Of a stretch of 64,000 nt of DNA, positions 16,796-27,099 are shown piece by piece. Under the pieces are notes generated by a model that saw only the letters and a list, made by a program, of their open reading frames with translations, was not told the DNA's origin and made no database searches. The translations under genes and the position numbers were made by a program. Source of the stretch: Dactylosporangium sucinum (lineage in GTDB: Bacteria; Actinomycetota; Actinomycetes; Mycobacteriales; Micromonosporaceae); NCBI RefSeq assembly GCF_014647515.1, contig NZ_BMPI01000007.1:169639-233638 (forward strand), read 5' to 3'. How positions within the stretch are numbered: position 1 is the stretch's first letter; each line of letters starts with the position of its first letter.

Positions 16796-17356
16796 TCAGG
16801 CCTTGGCCTCGTCGTCCTTCGAGTCGTCGTCGGAGGCGTCGGAGGAGTCGGAGGACGAGGAGGGCGCGGAGGACGAGGAAGCGGCGGTGGGAGCCGACGA
16901 CGGCGTCTCGTCCTCGTCACCCGCCAGGACCGCGATCGAGTCGGCCTTCGCGGCCTTGCGAGCGGCGGCCTTGCGCGGCGTCGTCGTCGCGACGACCTCC
17001 AGCTCCTCGACCAGCTCGATGATCGCCATGGGGGCGGCGTCGCCCTTGCGCGGGCCGGTCTTCACGATCCGGGTGTAGCCACCCTGACGGTTGCTGAAGC
17101 GCGGCGCGATCTGGTCGAACAGCGTGTACACCACGTCCTTGTCCCGCACCACGGAGAGCGCTTGACGGCGCGCGTGCAGATCGCCGCGCTTGGCCTTGGT
17201 GATGAGCTGCTCGGCGAGCGGGCGCAGGCGCTTGGCCTTGGTCTCGGTGGTCGTGATGCGCCCGTGCTTGAACAGCGAGGTGGCGAGGTTCGCCAGCATC
17301 AGCCGCTCATGCGCGGGGCTACCGCCGAGGCGGGGACCTCTGGTGGGCGTGGGCAT
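16796..17356 (-). CDS. rplQ: 50S ribosomal protein L17
   Basis: L17 (bL17), near the peptide exit tunnel. 186 residues: the core (about 1-120) starts [20 protein letters not shown] and includes [15 protein letters not shown]. The last 60 residues are an added tail, first Ala/Lys-rich and then Ser/Asp/Glu-rich ([17 protein letters not shown]), longer than in most bacteria but common in actinobacteria. It follows rpoA by 30 nt in the alpha operon. Confidence 0.96.
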   Translation of the reverse strand: MPTPTRGPRLGGSPAHERLMLANLATSLFKHGRITTTETKAKRLRPLAEQLITKAKRGDLHARRQALSVVRDKDVVYTLFDQIAPRFSNRQGGYTRIVKTGPRKGDAAPMAIIELVEELEVVATTTPRKAAARKAAKADSIAVLAGDEDETPSSAPTAASSSSAPSSSSDSSDASDDDSKDDEAKA

Positions 17357-17386
17357 GGTTGGGACTCCTCTAGTACAACAGCTCGC

Positions 17387-18409
17387 TCAGAGCTGTTCGG
17401 TCTCGCGGTAGTCGTCGGTGTCGTAGTCCACGTCGCCGAACGCGTCCACGACGTGGGCCGGGTCGAACGTCGGGGCGGAGTCCTTCAGACCCAGACCCAT
17501 CCCGGCGAGCTTCATCTTGACCTCGTCGATCGACTTCTGACCGAAATTCCGTATGTCGAGGAGGTCGGCCTCCGTGCGGCTGATCAGCTCGCCGACGGAG
17601 TTGATGCCCTCGCGCTTGAGGCAGTTGTACGAGCGGACGGTGAGGTCCAGCTCCTCGATCGGCAGCGCCAGGTCGGCCGCGAGCTGTGCGTCCTGCGGCG
17701 ACGGGCCGATGTCGATGCCCTCGGCGGTCTCGTCGAGCTCGCGCGCCAGGCCGAACAGCTCCACCAGCGTCGAGCCGGCCGAGGCCAGCGCGGTGCGCGG
17801 GGTCAGCGACGCCTTGGTCTCGACGTCGATGATGAGCCGGTCGAAGTCGGTGCGCTGCTCGACGCGGGTCGCCTCGACGCGGTACGTGACCTTGAGCACC
17901 GGGGAGTAGATGGAGTCGACCGGGATGCGGCCGATCTCCTGGCCCTGCTGCTTGTTCTGGTTGGCGGTCACGTAGCCCCGCCCACGCTCGACGGTCAGCT
18001 CCATGTCGAGCCGGCCCTTGCCGTTGAGGGTGGCCAGCTTGAGGTCGGGGTTGTGCACGGAGACGCCGGCCGGGGGCTGGATGTCGCCCGCCGTGACGTC
18101 GCCGGGGCCCTGCTTGCGCAGGTACATCGAGACCGGCTCGTCGTGCTCGGAGCTGACGCACAGCTCCTTGATGTTCATGACGAGCTCGACCACGTCCTCC
18201 TTGACGCCGGGGATGGTGGTGAACTCGTGCAGCACGCCGTCGATCTTGATGCTGGTCACCGCCGCGCCCGGGATGGAGCTCAGCAGGGTGCGCCGCAGCG
18301 AGTTGCCGAGCGTGTAGCCGAAGCCCGGCTCGAGCGGCTCGATGGTGAACTTTGACCGGACCTCGCTGATGGACTCTTCGGCGAGACTCGGCCGCTGGGA
18401 GATGAGCAC
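17387..18409 (-). CDS. rpoA: RNA polymerase subunit alpha
   Basis: 340 residues. The N-terminal dimerisation domain contains [20 protein letters not shown]. The C-terminal domain (about 255-320) binds UP elements and activators: [20 protein letters not shown], then [15 protein letters not shown]. The tail is acidic. It is read after rpsD with a GC-rich hairpin in the 80-nt gap, and precedes rplQ. Confidence 0.98.
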   Translation of the reverse strand: MLISQRPSLAEESISEVRSKFTIEPLEPGFGYTLGNSLRRTLLSSIPGAAVTSIKIDGVLHEFTTIPGVKEDVVELVMNIKELCVSSEHDEPVSMYLRKQGPGDVTAGDIQPPAGVSVHNPDLKLATLNGKGRLDMELTVERGRGYVTANQNKQQGQEIGRIPVDSIYSPVLKVTYRVEATRVEQRTDFDRLIIDVETKASLTPRTALASAGSTLVELFGLARELDETAEGIDIGPSPQDAQLAADLALPIEELDLTVRSYNCLKREGINSVGELISRTEADLLDIRNFGQKSIDEVKMKLAGMGLGLKDSAPTFDPAHVVDAFGDVDYDTDDYRETEQL

Positions 18410-18458
18410 TTTCGTTTCCTCCGATTCGTTGCGCGCCCGCTATATGACGCGCTCCGAA

Positions 18459-18481
18459 GGCGGGGCCGGGCCGGCCCCGCC
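18459..18481 (-). promoter_or_regulatory. Intercistronic hairpin rpsD-rpoA
   Basis: A 23-nt palindrome: arms 18459-18469 (GGCGGGGCCGG) and 18471-18481 around one central base. It begins 9 nt after the rpsD stop. No U tract follows, so it is more likely an mRNA stability or attenuation element than a full terminator. Confidence 0.6.
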
Positions 18482-18489
18482 CGTACTGC

Positions 18490-19116
18490 TTACTTGCTGT
18501 AGAGCTCGACGATGAGCTGCTCCTGGACCTGGGTGTCGATGACCTGCCGTGCGGGCAGGCTGTGCACCAGGACCTTGAACTCGCTCGGGATGAACTCCAG
18601 CCACGCCGGGACGGTCTTGCTGCCCGCGAGGCCCTGGGCGATCTGGAACGGCGTCAGCTCCCGCGACTTCTCGCGCACCTGCACGATGTCGTGCTCGCGC
18701 ACGCGGTACGACGGGATGTCGACCTTCTTGCCGTTGACCTGGATGTGCCCGTGGCCGACCAGCTGGCGGGCGGCGTCGCGCGAGGTGGCGAGGCCGGCCC
18801 GGTAGATCACGTTGTCGAGGCGCGACTCGAGGATCCTCAGCAGCTCCTCACCGGTCTTGCCCGGCTTGGCCACGGCCTCGTCGAAGTAGCCCTCGAACTG
18901 CCGCTCCAGCACGCCGTAGATGCGGCGGGCCTTCTGCTTCTCGCGCAGCTGCAGGAGGTACTCGGTCTCCTTCGGCCGGCCACGGCCGTGCTGGCCGGGC
19001 GGGAAGGGACGCGACTCGAACGGGCACTTCGGCCCGTCGCACTTGCTGCCCTTGAGGAACAGCTTCATCTTCTCGCGCCGGCAGCGACGGCAGTCGGCAC
19101 CTGTGTAACGAGCCAT
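18490..19116 (-). CDS. rpsD: 30S ribosomal protein S4, zinc-binding form
   Basis: S4 (uS4) nucleates 16S rRNA 5'-domain assembly and, in some bacteria, represses its own operon. 208 residues. The N-terminus has four cysteines (Cys9, Cys12, Cys26, Cys31) in a zinc-ribbon pattern, the C+ form. The S4 RNA-binding domain spans about 97-160 (ESRLDNVIYRAGLATSRDAARQ is its start region). Between rpsK and rpoA. Confidence 0.97.
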   Translation of the reverse strand: MARYTGADCRRCRREKMKLFLKGSKCDGPKCPFESRPFPPGQHGRGRPKETEYLLQLREKQKARRIYGVLERQFEGYFDEAVAKPGKTGEELLRILESRLDNVIYRAGLATSRDAARQLVGHGHIQVNGKKVDIPSYRVREHDIVQVREKSRELTPFQIAQGLAGSKTVPAWLEFIPSEFKVLVHSLPARQVIDTQVQEQLIVELYSK

Positions 19117-19132
19117 GTGTCAGTCTCTTCCC

Positions 19133-19543
19133 TTAGACCCGGCGGCGCTTCGGCGGACGGCAACCGTTGTGCGGCTGCGGCGTGACGTCGGAGATCTGCC
19201 CGACCTCCAGGCCGACGGCCTGCAGCGAGCGGATCGCGGTCTCGCGGCCGGAGCCGGGACCCTTGACGAACACGTCGACCTTGCGCATGCCGTGCTCCAT
19301 CGCGCGGCGGGCAGCCGCCTCGGCGGCCAGCTGCGCGGCGAACGGGGTCGACTTGCGCGAGCCCTTGAAGCCCACCTGCCCGGCGGACGCCCACGAGATC
19401 ACGGCGCCGGTCGGGTCGGTGATCGACACGATGGTGTTGTTGAACGTGCTCTTGATGTGCGCCTGCCCGTGGGCGACGTTCTTGCGTTCCTTGCGCCGGA
19501 CCTTCTTGACAGCGGTCGCGCCGGCGCGAGCCTTCGGCGGCAT
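19133..19543 (-). CDS. rpsK: 30S ribosomal protein S11
   Basis: S11 (uS11) of the platform, next to the mRNA exit. 136 residues, with [40 protein letters not shown] and the conserved end [13 protein letters not shown]. 16 nt upstream of the rpsD start and 44 nt downstream of rpsM. Confidence 0.97.
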   Translation of the reverse strand: MPPKARAGATAVKKVRRKERKNVAHGQAHIKSTFNNTIVSITDPTGAVISWASAGQVGFKGSRKSTPFAAQLAAEAAARRAMEHGMRKVDVFVKGPGSGRETAIRSLQAVGLEVGQISDVTPQPHNGCRPPKRRRV

Positions 19544-19587
19544 TCTCTATGCGCTCCTAGTTACGTTTGCGGATCTCGGACCGGCTA

Positions 19588-19968
19588 CTACTTCTTGCCC
19601 GGCTTCTTCTTGCCGGCGACCGTGCGCTTCGGACCCTTGCGGGTGCGCGCGTTGGTCCGGGTGCGCTGACCGCGCACCGGCAGGCCCTTGCGGTGCCGGA
19701 TGCCCTCGTAGCAGCCGATCTCGACCTTGCGGCGGATGTCCGCGGCGACCTCGCGGCGCAGGTCGCCTTCAACCTTGTAGTTGGCCTCGATGTAGTCGCG
19801 CAGCTGCACGATCTCTTCATCGGTCAGGTCACGAGCCCGCTTGTTCGGGTCGATGCCGGTGGCGGCCAGGGTCTCGACGGCCCGGGTGCGCCCGATGCCG
19901 TAGATGTAGGTGAGTGCGATCTCGGTGCGCTTCTCGCGCGGGAGATCGACACCAACGAGACGTGCCAT
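19588..19968 (-). CDS. rpsM: 30S ribosomal protein S13
   Basis: S13 (uS13) of the head, contacting P-site tRNA and the large subunit. 126 residues. Helix-two-turn-helix region [19 protein letters not shown] near residue 20, and [20 protein letters not shown] near the basic C-terminal tail. It is separated from rpmJ by 162 nt that hold several small hairpins, for example arms 20016-20023 and 20028-20035. Confidence 0.97.
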   Translation of the reverse strand: MARLVGVDLPREKRTEIALTYIYGIGRTRAVETLAATGIDPNKRARDLTDEEIVQLRDYIEANYKVEGDLRREVAADIRRKVEIGCYEGIRHRKGLPVRGQRTRTNARTRKGPKRTVAGKKKPGKK

Positions 19969-20130
19969 AAGTGGGCTGACTCCTCAGATGTGCGGAGGTC
20001 TGTGCCCGCTCCGCCCCCGTCTGCCCACAGACGGGCCCCGGCCTCCGACCGGGGGTGTGTCCACGCGCGCCGCTGTTCGCGGCGGCCCGTGGCTGGAACG
20101 GGCTGTAACAAAAGGCGCGGTGCCGGGGAC

Positions 20131-20247
20131 TCAGCCCTGGCGCTGCTTGTGGCGCGGGTCAGTGCTGCAGATGACCATGACCCGGCCATGCCGCCGGATG
20201 ACCCGGCAGTTGTTGCAGATCCGCTTGACGCTCGGCTTGACCTTCAC
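20131..20247 (-). CDS. rpmJ: 50S ribosomal protein L36, zinc-binding form
   Basis: A 38-residue protein starting with [23 protein letters not shown] and ending [11 protein letters not shown]. Zinc ligands Cys11, Cys14, Cys27 and His33 are all present, the C+ form. The 38-residue length with C-x5-H equals the E. coli form. It lies between infA and rpsM, the classical order. Confidence 0.95.
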   Translation of the reverse strand: MKVKPSVKRICNNCRVIRRHGRVMVICSTDPRHKQRQG

Positions 20248-20318
20248 GGTGTGCCTAACTCTCGCTGCGCGCCCACATTGGGGCCGCAGGCCCGACCGTT
20301 ACCTGAAACCGAACCCGA

Positions 20319-20540
20319 TTACTTGTAGCGGTAGACGATGCGCCCGCGAGTGAGGTCGTAGGGCGAAAGCTCCACGACAACACGGTCCTCGGGCAGGATG
20401 CGGATGTAGTGCTGTCGCATCTTCCCGCTGATGTGCGCCAAGACCTTGTGGCCATTGGCGAGCTCAACCCGGAACATCGCATTCGGGAGTGGCTCGATCA
20501 CTCGGCCCTCGATCTCGATGGCCCCATCTTTCTTCGGCAT
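20319..20540 (-). CDS. infA: Translation initiation factor IF-1
   Basis: 73 residues, a single S1-like OB fold that binds the 30S A site during initiation: [20 protein letters not shown], then [20 protein letters not shown]. First gene of infA-rpmJ-rpsM-rpsK-rpsD-rpoA-rplQ, with a good promoter at 20699-20727 and about 150 nt of leader. Confidence 0.97.
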   Translation of the reverse strand: MPKKDGAIEIEGRVIEPLPNAMFRVELANGHKVLAHISGKMRQHYIRILPEDRVVVELSPYDLTRGRIVYRYK

Positions 20541-20698
20541 GTCCTCCGCTACCTGACATCGGGTCTGGTGGGTGACGCTTGCATCCGTTTCACGAGGTCA
20601 CCGACGTGTGCCGGAGATCTCGAGCCAGCCGCGGCTCCGAACATGCCACTAGAAGCGCGTGGAGGCATGCCGGAGTGGACGCTTTGCGCCAATGCGCA

Positions 20699-20727
20699 AG
20701 TCTACGCACGAAAGCGCGTTGCTCCAA
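20699..20727 (-). promoter_or_regulatory. infA operon promoter
   Basis: On the minus strand: -35 TTGGAG (20722-20727), 17-bp spacer, -10 TAGACT (20699-20704). The predicted start is near 20692. It overlaps nothing coding and is the only good promoter upstream of infA. Confidence 0.7.
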
Positions 20728-20734
20728 ATCGGGG

Positions 20735-21226
20735 TCAGCTGTCGCGGTACCGCTTCTGCTGGCGAGGCGGCTCGTTGCCGAGCACCTTCATGCTGAACGT
20801 CGTCGCGAGCAGCACCGCACCCCACGGGCCGGCGACCCACATGGGCCAGAAATAGACGGCCTCACCATTGGAGATGCTGACCAGGATCCAGATCACGATG
20901 TTGACCGAGACCGCCACCAGCCAGGCGCTCCACACGCCGATCAGCCAGCGCGGGTTACGCGGCTCATCGGGCGACTCCTCGTCGTCGGCCGCCGGGCGGA
21001 TCGACTCGGTCCGCGCCACCTGCGACTGCGACCCCGGGTGGAAGCCCGGAAGGTCCTTGAGGATCTTGTCGAGGTCGCCGTACGTCCGGGCCGCGTAGGC
21101 CTCCTTGAGGCGGTCGTCATACTCGCCCAGGGACAACCGGCCCTCGTCGAGCGCCGCCTTCAGGCGCTCCGCCACGAACTGCCGGTCGACGTCGGCCGCA
21201 CGCAGATCTTCCCGACGGTCTGCCAC
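20735..21226 (-). CDS. DUF1707 domain membrane protein
   Basis: 163 residues. Residues about 5-60 are a DUF1707 (SHOCT-like) domain: LRAADVDRQFVAERLKAALD, then GRLSLGEYDDRL and AARTYGDLDKILKDLP. A charged linker follows, then two transmembrane helices (WLIGVWSAWLVAVSVNIVIWI and WVAGPWGAVLLATTFSM). Function unknown; the domain is very common in actinobacteria. I chose GTG 21226, which has GGGGGAG upstream; the frame is open 21 codons further without homology. It lies between map and infA but likely has its own role. Confidence 0.85.
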   Translation of the reverse strand: MADRREDLRAADVDRQFVAERLKAALDEGRLSLGEYDDRLKEAYAARTYGDLDKILKDLPGFHPGSQSQVARTESIRPAADDEESPDEPRNPRWLIGVWSAWLVAVSVNIVIWILVSISNGEAVYFWPMWVAGPWGAVLLATTFSMKVLGNEPPRQQKRYRDS

Positions 21227-21359
21227 TGCTCCCCCTTCACCCCGCGTTCGGGTGCAGACAGCATCCCATCCGCACGTCGCCGGTTCCACCCCGGGACCGG
21301 GCCCTGTTGCACAACTCGGGGCCGGGCTGCGGCGGACCAGTTCCTCCTGGCGGCAGGGC

Positions 21360-22205
21360 CTAGGCGCCGCTGACCGCCGGCTCCCGCGCCGTCACGAGAT
21401 CGCCCAGGCGGGACCGCCCGCCGTCCTCGGCCGTGAGCACCCACACACCGTCGTCGCAGATCGCCATCGTGTGCTCGACGTGCGCGGCGACGGAGCCGTC
21501 GACGGTCACGACGGTCCAGCCGTCGTCGAGCTCGGCGACCTTCGGCCGGCCACGCGTGATCATCGGCTCGATCGCGAGCGCCATGCCGGGCCGCAGCATC
21601 GGGCCCTTGCCCGGCCGGCCCTTGTTCTCGACGAACGGGTCCTGGTGCATGGCACTGCCGATGCCGTGCCCTCCGTAGCCTTCCACGATCCCGTACCGCC
21701 CCGCCTTGCGGACCGACGACTGGATCGCGAACGAGATGTCGGTGAGCCGGCCCTTGCCCGAGCGCGCGCCCCGGGCGGCCGCCGCGATGCCCGACCACAT
21801 CGCATCCTCGGCGACGCGGATCAGCCGGCGCTGGTCGGCGTGGACCTCGCCGACCCCGACCGTGATCGCGGCGTCGCCGTGCCAGCCGTCGAGCTCGGCC
21901 CCGCAGTCGATGGAGATCAGGTCGCCCTCGCGCAGGACCTGCCGCGGGCTGGGGATGGCGTGCACCACCTGGTCGTTCACCGACGAGCAGATCGACGCCG
22001 GATACCCGTGGTACCCCTTGAACGAAGGAATGGCGCCGGCCGCCCGGATGGTCTCCTCGGCGATGCGGTCGAGGTCGGCGGTGGACACCCCGGGCACGAC
22101 CGCGGCCCGCATCCGGGCCAGGGCGTCCGCGACGACGAGCCCCGCGCGGCGCATCAAGCCGATCTGTTCCGGGGTCTTGAGCTCGATCTCGACCTGGTGG
22201 GCCAT
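21360..22205 (-). CDS. map: Methionine aminopeptidase, type I
   Basis: Removes the initiator methionine from nascent proteins. 281 residues. The five metal ligands can be placed: Asp in LISIDCGAELDGWHGDA (two aspartates), His in GYGGHGIG, Glu in AIEPM and Glu in VEHTMAI. The family substrate residue His is in GYHGYPASIC. It follows adk by 9 nt, part of secY-adk-map. Confidence 0.97.
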   Translation of the reverse strand: MAHQVEIELKTPEQIGLMRRAGLVVADALARMRAAVVPGVSTADLDRIAEETIRAAGAIPSFKGYHGYPASICSSVNDQVVHAIPSPRQVLREGDLISIDCGAELDGWHGDAAITVGVGEVHADQRRLIRVAEDAMWSGIAAAARGARSGKGRLTDISFAIQSSVRKAGRYGIVEGYGGHGIGSAMHQDPFVENKGRPGKGPMLRPGMALAIEPMITRGRPKVAELDDGWTVVTVDGSVAAHVEHTMAICDDGVWVLTAEDGGRSRLGDLVTAREPAVSGA

Positions 22206-22214
22206 GTGGAGCTT

Positions 22215-22868
22215 TCAGCCGCCGTACGAGCGGAGGGCGTCGATCGCGCGGACGGTGACGTCCTCGACCGGCCCCGTGGCGTCGATGCCGACCAGCTTGC
22301 CCTGCGCGCCGAAGTAGTCGACCAGGGGCGAGGTGTCGCGCGCGTAGACCTTGAGGCGCTCGGCGATCGTCTCGGCCTTGTCGTCGTCGCGCTGGAACAG
22401 CTCCCCGCCGCAGCGGTCGCACACCCCGTCGTGGGTGGGCGCGTCGAACTCGACGTGCCAGATCTTGCCGCAACCGCGACAGGTCCGGCGGCCGGAAAGC
22501 CGCCGGATGACCTCTTCGTTCTCCACGACCAGCTCGAGCACGATGTCGAGCCCGGTGCCCAGGTCGGCGAGCAGCTTGTCGAGCGCGTTGGCTTGCGGCA
22601 CGGTGCGCGGGAACCCGTCGAGCAGGAACCCGTCGGCCGCGTCGCCCTCGGCGAGCCGGTCGGACACCATGTTGATGGTGACCTCGTCCGGCACCAGCTG
22701 ACCGGCGTCCATGTACCGCTTCGCCTCCACGCCGAGCGGCGTGCCCTGCCCGACGTTGGCCCGGAAGATGTCGCCGGTGGAGATTTTGGGCACGGCGAGG
22801 TGAGCGGCGATGAACTCGGCCTGGGTCCCCTTGCCCGCCCCGGGGGGACCTACCAGCACCAGCCTCAC
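22215..22868 (-). CDS. adk: Adenylate kinase
   Basis: Interconverts ATP + AMP and 2 ADP. 217 residues, long form. P-loop [10 protein letters not shown] at 7-16, LLDGFPRT. The LID domain has four cysteines ([12 protein letters not shown] and VCDRCGG), a structural zinc site found in Gram-positive enzymes. It starts with GTG overlapping the secY stop by one base (TAGTG), so it is translationally coupled to secY. Confidence 0.97.
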   Translation of the reverse strand: MRLVLVGPPGAGKGTQAEFIAAHLAVPKISTGDIFRANVGQGTPLGVEAKRYMDAGQLVPDEVTINMVSDRLAEGDAADGFLLDGFPRTVPQANALDKLLADLGTGLDIVLELVVENEEVIRRLSGRRTCRGCGKIWHVEFDAPTHDGVCDRCGGELFQRDDDKAETIAERLKVYARDTSPLVDYFGAQGKLVGIDATGPVEDVTVRAIDALRSYGG

Positions 22869-24205
22869 TACCGGAGGAACCCTTCGTAGTTGCGCTGCAT
22901 GAGCTGGCTCTCGATCTGCTTCACCGTCTCGAGGCCCACACCAACAATAATGAGCACCGCGGTGCCACCGAACGGGAAGTTCTGCAGAGCCTGCCCGCCA
23001 CCCACGATACCGATGAGCAGGTTGGGCAGGATGGAGATGATGCCCAGGTAGAGCGCACCGGGAAGCGTGATGCGGCTGAGGATGAAGTCAAGATACTCGG
23101 CCGTGGGCTTGCCGGGGCGGATACCGGGCACGAACCCGCCGTACTTCCGCATGTTGTCCGACACCTCGGTGGGGTTGAAGGTGATCGAGACGTAGAAGTA
23201 CGTGAAGAAGATGATCAGCATGAAGTACAGGATGATGTGGGCCGGCTTGTCCTGGGCCACGATGTTGCGGTTGATCCACAGGATCGTCTTGTTCGTCGTG
23301 TCGGAGCCGGCGAACGAGGTCGCCAGCTGCGGCAGGTAGAGCAGCGACGAGGCGAAGATGACCGGGATGACACCCGCCTGGTTGACCTTCAGCGGGATGT
23401 AGGTCGAGGTCCCGCCGTACATCCGGCGGCCGATCATGCGCTTCGCGTACTGGACCGGGATGCGGCGCTGGGCCTGCTCCAGGAAGACCACGAAGGCGAT
23501 GACCACGACGGCCAAGCCGACGATGACGAAGAACGTCGTCTTGTTGTCCTGCCAGATCTGCAGGCCCTCGCTGGGGAGGCGGGCCGCGATCGAGGTGAAG
23601 ATCAGGACCGACATGCCGTTGCCGACGCCGCGGTCGGTGACGAGCTCGCCGAGCCACATGATGACGCCGGTGCCGGCGGTCATCGTGATGACCAGGACGG
23701 TGAGCGTCAGCCAGAGCGGCAGCTTGCCGGTGTCCGGGATGATCGGGTACTGCGACTGGTCGCACGCGCCGCCGAACAGCTGGCCGGACCGCGCCAGGGC
23801 GACGAACGCCGAGGCCTGCAGGATGCCGAGCCCGAGGGTCAGGTAGCGCGTGTACTGCGTGATCTTCGCCTGGCCGGACTGGCCCTCCTTGCGGAGCTGC
23901 TCGAGGCGGGGGATCACGACCGTCAGCAGCTGCAGGATGATGCTGGCGGTGATGTAGGGCATGATGCCCAGCGCGAACACCGACAGCTGCAGCAGCGCAC
24001 CGCCGGAGAACAGGTTCAGCAGGGTGAAGACCTGGTTGTCCTGCCCGTTCTCCAGGATGTTGAGGCACTTCTGCACGTTGCCGTAGGAGACGCCGGGGCT
24101 GGGCAGCGTGGCGCCGAGCCGGTAGATGGCGATCATGAACAACGTGAAGAAGATCTTCTTGCGCAGGTCAGGCGTTCGGAACGCACTGGCAAAGGCGGAG
24201 AGCAA
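22868..24205 (-). CDS. secY: Protein translocase subunit SecY
   Basis: The channel protein of the Sec translocon, about 10 transmembrane helices, 445 residues. Landmarks: [20 protein letters not shown] at the N-terminus, [16 protein letters not shown], and [20 protein letters not shown] chose the TTG at 24205, because AGGAGG lies 6 nt upstream and homology starts at once ([14 protein letters not shown]); the frame is open further but non-homologous. It heads secY-adk-map and is separated from rplO by a hairpin and its own promoter candidate. Confidence 0.97.
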   Translation of the reverse strand: MLSAFASAFRTPDLRKKIFFTLFMIAIYRLGATLPSPGVSYGNVQKCLNILENGQDNQVFTLLNLFSGGALLQLSVFALGIMPYITASIILQLLTVVIPRLEQLRKEGQSGQAKITQYTRYLTLGLGILQASAFVALARSGQLFGGACDQSQYPIIPDTGKLPLWLTLTVLVITMTAGTGVIMWLGELVTDRGVGNGMSVLIFTSIAARLPSEGLQIWQDNKTTFFVIVGLAVVVIAFVVFLEQAQRRIPVQYAKRMIGRRMYGGTSTYIPLKVNQAGVIPVIFASSLLYLPQLATSFAGSDTTNKTILWINRNIVAQDKPAHIILYFMLIIFFTYFYVSITFNPTEVSDNMRKYGGFVPGIRPGKPTAEYLDFILSRITLPGALYLGIISILPNLLIGIVGGGQALQNFPFGGTAVLIIVGVGLETVKQIESQLMQRNYEGFLR

Positions 24206-24276
24206 CGTGATCCTCCTGCGCAAGGCGGCCGGATGGCCGACGAGGTGGGGTCCTGGTGGTGCTTGTGACACTGTCG

Positions 24277-24306
24277 AACGTATGAGTCGAACGTGTTTCT
24301 GCGCAA
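24277..24306 (-). promoter_or_regulatory. Candidate secY promoter
   Basis: Minus strand: TTGCGC (24301-24306), 18-bp spacer, TACGTT (24277-24282). It lies after the rplO hairpin and 72 nt before the secY start. The -35 is only moderate. Confidence 0.45.
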
Positions 24307-24358
24307 CGGACTCTAACAGGATGTCGAGTGCACATCACGCCCGGCTCAGAGGCACCGC

Positions 24359-24387
24359 GTGGCGCCCACCGGTCCGGTGGACGCCAC
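24359..24387 (-). terminator. Hairpin terminator after rplO
   Basis: Arms 24359-24372 and 24374-24387 pair at 13 of 14 positions around a single base, nine bases past the rplO stop. There is no U tract. It probably ends or reduces S10/spc transcription before secY. Confidence 0.7.
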
Positions 24388-24396
24388 GATAGCGCT

Positions 24397-24855
24397 CTAT
24401 GCGGTTTCGCCGCCCAGCAGCTTGACCGAGCCACCGGCGGCCTCGATCTTCTCGCGGGCCGTCGCGCTGAACTTGTGCGCGCTGACCTGCAGCTTGACGC
24501 CGCCGAGCTCGCCGTCGCCGAGGACCTTCACCAGCTCGCCCTTACGGACGGCGCCGGCGTCGACCAGCTCGGCCACGCCAACCTCGCCGCCCTGCGGAAA
24601 AAGCTCCGCGAGGCGTGCAAGGTTCACAACCTGGAACTCGATCCGGTTGCGGTTCTTGAAGCCCTTCAGCTTCGGCAGGCGCATGTGGAGGGGCATCTGC
24701 CCACCCTCGAACGCCGCCGAGATGTTCTTGCGGGCCTTGGAGCCCTTGGTGCCACGACCGGCGGTCTTGCCCTTGGAGCCCTCACCGCGACCCACGCGGG
24801 TCTTCTCGGTCTTGGCGCCCGGGGCGGGCCGGAGGTGGTGCAGCTTGATCGTCAT
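24397..24855 (-). CDS. rplO: 50S ribosomal protein L15
   Basis: L15 (uL15), a large-subunit assembly protein. 152 residues: [20 protein letters not shown] at the N-terminus, [18 protein letters not shown] in the middle. Last gene of the long S10/spc run; a strong hairpin follows. Confidence 0.97.
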   Translation of the reverse strand: MTIKLHHLRPAPGAKTEKTRVGRGEGSKGKTAGRGTKGSKARKNISAAFEGGQMPLHMRLPKLKGFKNRNRIEFQVVNLARLAELFPQGGEVGVAELVDAGAVRKGELVKVLGDGELGGVKLQVSAHKFSATAREKIEAAGGSVKLLGGETA

Positions 24856-24859
24856 CGGA

Positions 24860-25042
24860 TTACTCCACCTCTTCCACGGTGACCAGGTGCGTCACGGTGT
24901 GGATCATGCCGCGGATCTCCGGGCGGTCCTCCTTGACGACCACGTCGCGGATCCGCTTCAGCCCGAGCGACCGCAGGGTGTCCCGCTGGTTCTGCTTCGA
25001 GCCGATCTCGGACCGGATCTGGGTGACCTTGAGACGAGCCAT
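24860..25042 (-). CDS. rpmD: 50S ribosomal protein L30
   Basis: L30 (uL30), 60 residues: [20 protein letters not shown], then [20 protein letters not shown]. Full normal length. It begins 2 nt after the rpsE stop and ends 4 nt before the rplO start. Confidence 0.96.
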   Translation of the reverse strand: MARLKVTQIRSEIGSKQNQRDTLRSLGLKRIRDVVVKEDRPEIRGMIHTVTHLVTVEEVE

Positions 25043-25044
25043 GG

Positions 25045-25668
25045 CTATGCCCCCGCTCCGGCCCGCGCGGCCAGCATGGCGGCCGGCGCGACGTCCTCGA
25101 CCGGCAGGCCACGGCGCGCGGCCACCGCCTCCGGCGCCTCGAGCTTCTTCAGCGCCGCCACCGTCGCGTGGACGATGTTGATCGCGTTCGACGACCCGAG
25201 ACTCTTCGACAGTACGTCGTGGATGCCGGCGCACTCCAGGACGGCGCGGACCGGGCCACCGGCGATGACGCCCGTACCGGCGGAGGCCGGCTTGAGCAGC
25301 ACCACACCGGCCGCGTCCTCACCGATCACCGGGTGCGGGATCGACGCCGCGAGCCGCGGCACCTTGAAGAAGTGCTTCTTGGCCTCCTCGACGCCCTTGG
25401 CGATGGCCGCGGGCACCTCCTTGGCCTTTCCGTAGCCGACGCCGACCGTGCCGTCGCCGTCACCGACGATGACCAGGGCGGTGAAGCTGAAGCGACGACC
25501 ACCCTTCACGACCTTGGCGACGCGGTTGATCGCGACGACCCGCTCCAGGTGGGGGGTCTTCTCGGCGGGCGCGTTGCCGCGGCCGCCACCCTCGCGACGA
25601 TTCTCGCGACGGCCGCCACCTTCTTGGGTGCTACCGGACCCGCCGCCCCTGCGCTGAGGACCAGGCAT
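25045..25668 (-). CDS. rpsE: 30S ribosomal protein S5
   Basis: S5 (uS5) at the mRNA entry, important for accuracy. 207 residues. An N-terminal Arg/Gly-rich extension of about 40 residues ([20 protein letters not shown]) precedes the double-stranded RNA binding part, which has [19 protein letters not shown] and [13 protein letters not shown]. The C-terminal region is of usual size. Confidence 0.97.
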   Translation of the reverse strand: MPGPQRRGGGSGSTQEGGGRRENRREGGGRGNAPAEKTPHLERVVAINRVAKVVKGGRRFSFTALVIVGDGDGTVGVGYGKAKEVPAAIAKGVEEAKKHFFKVPRLAASIPHPVIGEDAAGVVLLKPASAGTGVIAGGPVRAVLECAGIHDVLSKSLGSSNAINIVHATVAALKKLEAPEAVAARRGLPVEDVAPAAMLAARAGAGA

Positions 25669-25682
25669 GAACGTTTCCCTTC

Positions 25683-26078
25683 TTAGAACTCGAGTCCGGC
25701 TTCGCGGGCGGCGTCCGCCAGGGCCGCGATGCGGCCGGCGTACTTGTTGCCGCCACGGTCGAAGACGACCTTGCCCACACCCGCGGCCTTCGCCCGCTCG
25801 GCGAGGAGGGTGCCGGCCTTCGCGGCCAGCGCCTTCTTGTCGCCGTCGGTGCCCCGGATGGTCGCGTCGAGCGTCGAGGCCGACGCCAGGGTGTGCCCCT
25901 TGAGGTCGTCGACGATCTGCGCGGTGATGTTCCGCAGCGTTCGGGTGACCACCAGGCGGGGACGCTCGGCGGTGCCACTGACGTGCTTGCGGATGCGGAA
26001 GTGCCGGCGAGCACGCCCCGTGCGGCGCGCGGCGGCAACGCCGCCGGAGTTGCGGCGCTTGAGCAGCGTGGCGCTCAT
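25683..26078 (-). CDS. rplR: 50S ribosomal protein L18
   Basis: L18 (uL18) binds 5S rRNA. 131 residues, [20 protein letters not shown] then [20 protein letters not shown] near the end. Start overlaps the rplF stop (ATGA), so translation is coupled. Confidence 0.97.
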   Translation of the reverse strand: MSATLLKRRNSGGVAAARRTGRARRHFRIRKHVSGTAERPRLVVTRTLRNITAQIVDDLKGHTLASASTLDATIRGTDGDKKALAAKAGTLLAERAKAAGVGKVVFDRGGNKYAGRIAALADAAREAGLEF

Positions 26079-26617
26079 TTCTTACCAGCCTTTCCGGCCT
26101 TGCGGCGGATGACCTCGCCCTGGTACCGCATGCCCTTGCCCTTGTACGGCTCCGGCGGGCGGATCTTGCGGATGTTCGCGGCGACCTCGCCGACCTGCTG
26201 CTTGTCGATGCCGGCGATGTGGAACAGCGTCGGCTTCTCGACGGTGAACGTGATGCCGGGCGGCGGGGTGACGACGACCGGGTGCGAGAAGCCGAGCGCG
26301 AACTCGAGGTCCGAGCCCTTGGCGGCCACGCGGTAACCCGTGCCGGCGATCTCGATGCTCTTGCGGTACCCCTCGGTGACGCCCACCACCATGTTCGAGA
26401 TCAGCGTGCGCGACAGGCCGTGGAGCTCCTTGGCCTTGCGCTCGTCGTTGGGGCGGACGACGTTGAAGCTGCCGTCCTCGGCCCGCTCGACGGTGATCGG
26501 CTCGGCGAGGGTGTGGCTCAGTTCGCCCTTGGGGCCCTTGACGGTGACGACCGGGCCATTGACGTTGACCTCGACGCCGGCGGGCACCGTGATGGGCTTA
26601 CGTCCGATTCGCGACAT
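26075..26617 (-). CDS. rplF: 50S ribosomal protein L6
   Basis: L6 (uL6) near the sarcin-ricin loop. 180 residues, [20 protein letters not shown] at the start and [20 protein letters not shown] with KAGKK at the end. Two tandem L6 folds are expected and the length fits. Confidence 0.97.
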   Translation of the reverse strand: MSRIGRKPITVPAGVEVNVNGPVVTVKGPKGELSHTLAEPITVERAEDGSFNVVRPNDERKAKELHGLSRTLISNMVVGVTEGYRKSIEIAGTGYRVAAKGSDLEFALGFSHPVVVTPPPGITFTVEKPTLFHIAGIDKQQVGEVAANIRKIRPPEPYKGKGMRYQGEVIRRKAGKAGKK

Positions 26618-26629
26618 TGGAGACCTTCC

Positions 26630-27037
26630 TCACCAGACGTAGGCGAGGACTTCCCCGCCCACCCCTCGCTTGCGGGCCTGCCGGTCGGTGAGCAGCCCTT
26701 GGGACGTCGAGATGATGGCCACACCGAGGCCGCCGAGCACGCGCGGCATCTCGACCGACTTCGCGTACACCCGAAGGCCCGGCTTCGACACGCGGCGGAT
26801 GCCGGCGAGGCTGCGCTCACGGTTCTGGCCGTACTTGAGGTCGACGACAAGAGTCTTGCCGACCTTGCCCTCGTCCGGCTCCTGCACCTGCCACGAGGAC
26901 ACGTAGCCCTCGGACTTGAGCACCTCGGCGATGTTCGCCTTGATCTTCGAATATGGCATCGACACCCGGTCGTGGTACGCCTGGTTGGCGTTGCGCAGAC
27001 GCGTGAGCATGTCTGCGATGGGGTCGGTCATGGTCAT
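26630..27037 (-). CDS. rpsH: 30S ribosomal protein S8
   Basis: S8 (uS8) binds central-domain 16S rRNA and regulates spc operon translation in E. coli. 135 residues: [20 protein letters not shown] at the N-terminus and the C-terminal signature [20 protein letters not shown]. 12 nt before rplF. Confidence 0.97.
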   Translation of the reverse strand: MTMTDPIADMLTRLRNANQAYHDRVSMPYSKIKANIAEVLKSEGYVSSWQVQEPDEGKVGKTLVVDLKYGQNRERSLAGIRRVSKPGLRVYAKSVEMPRVLGGLGVAIISTSQGLLTDRQARKRGVGGEVLAYVW

Positions 27038-27099
27038 TGCTTGTCAGCCTTTCTCGCCGCGGTTCCTCGCCTCACGGGCGGGCCTGCGGCGAAGGAGGA

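Noticed and set aside
20131..20247. Apparent one-residue insertion in the L36 zinc motif (C-x5-H)
   Set aside because: The 38-residue E. coli L36 has the same spacing, so it is within normal variation.
21290..21359. GC-rich self-complementary stretch between map and the DUF1707 gene
   Set aside because: CCGGGCCC and GGGGCCGG do not pair well enough to call a terminator.
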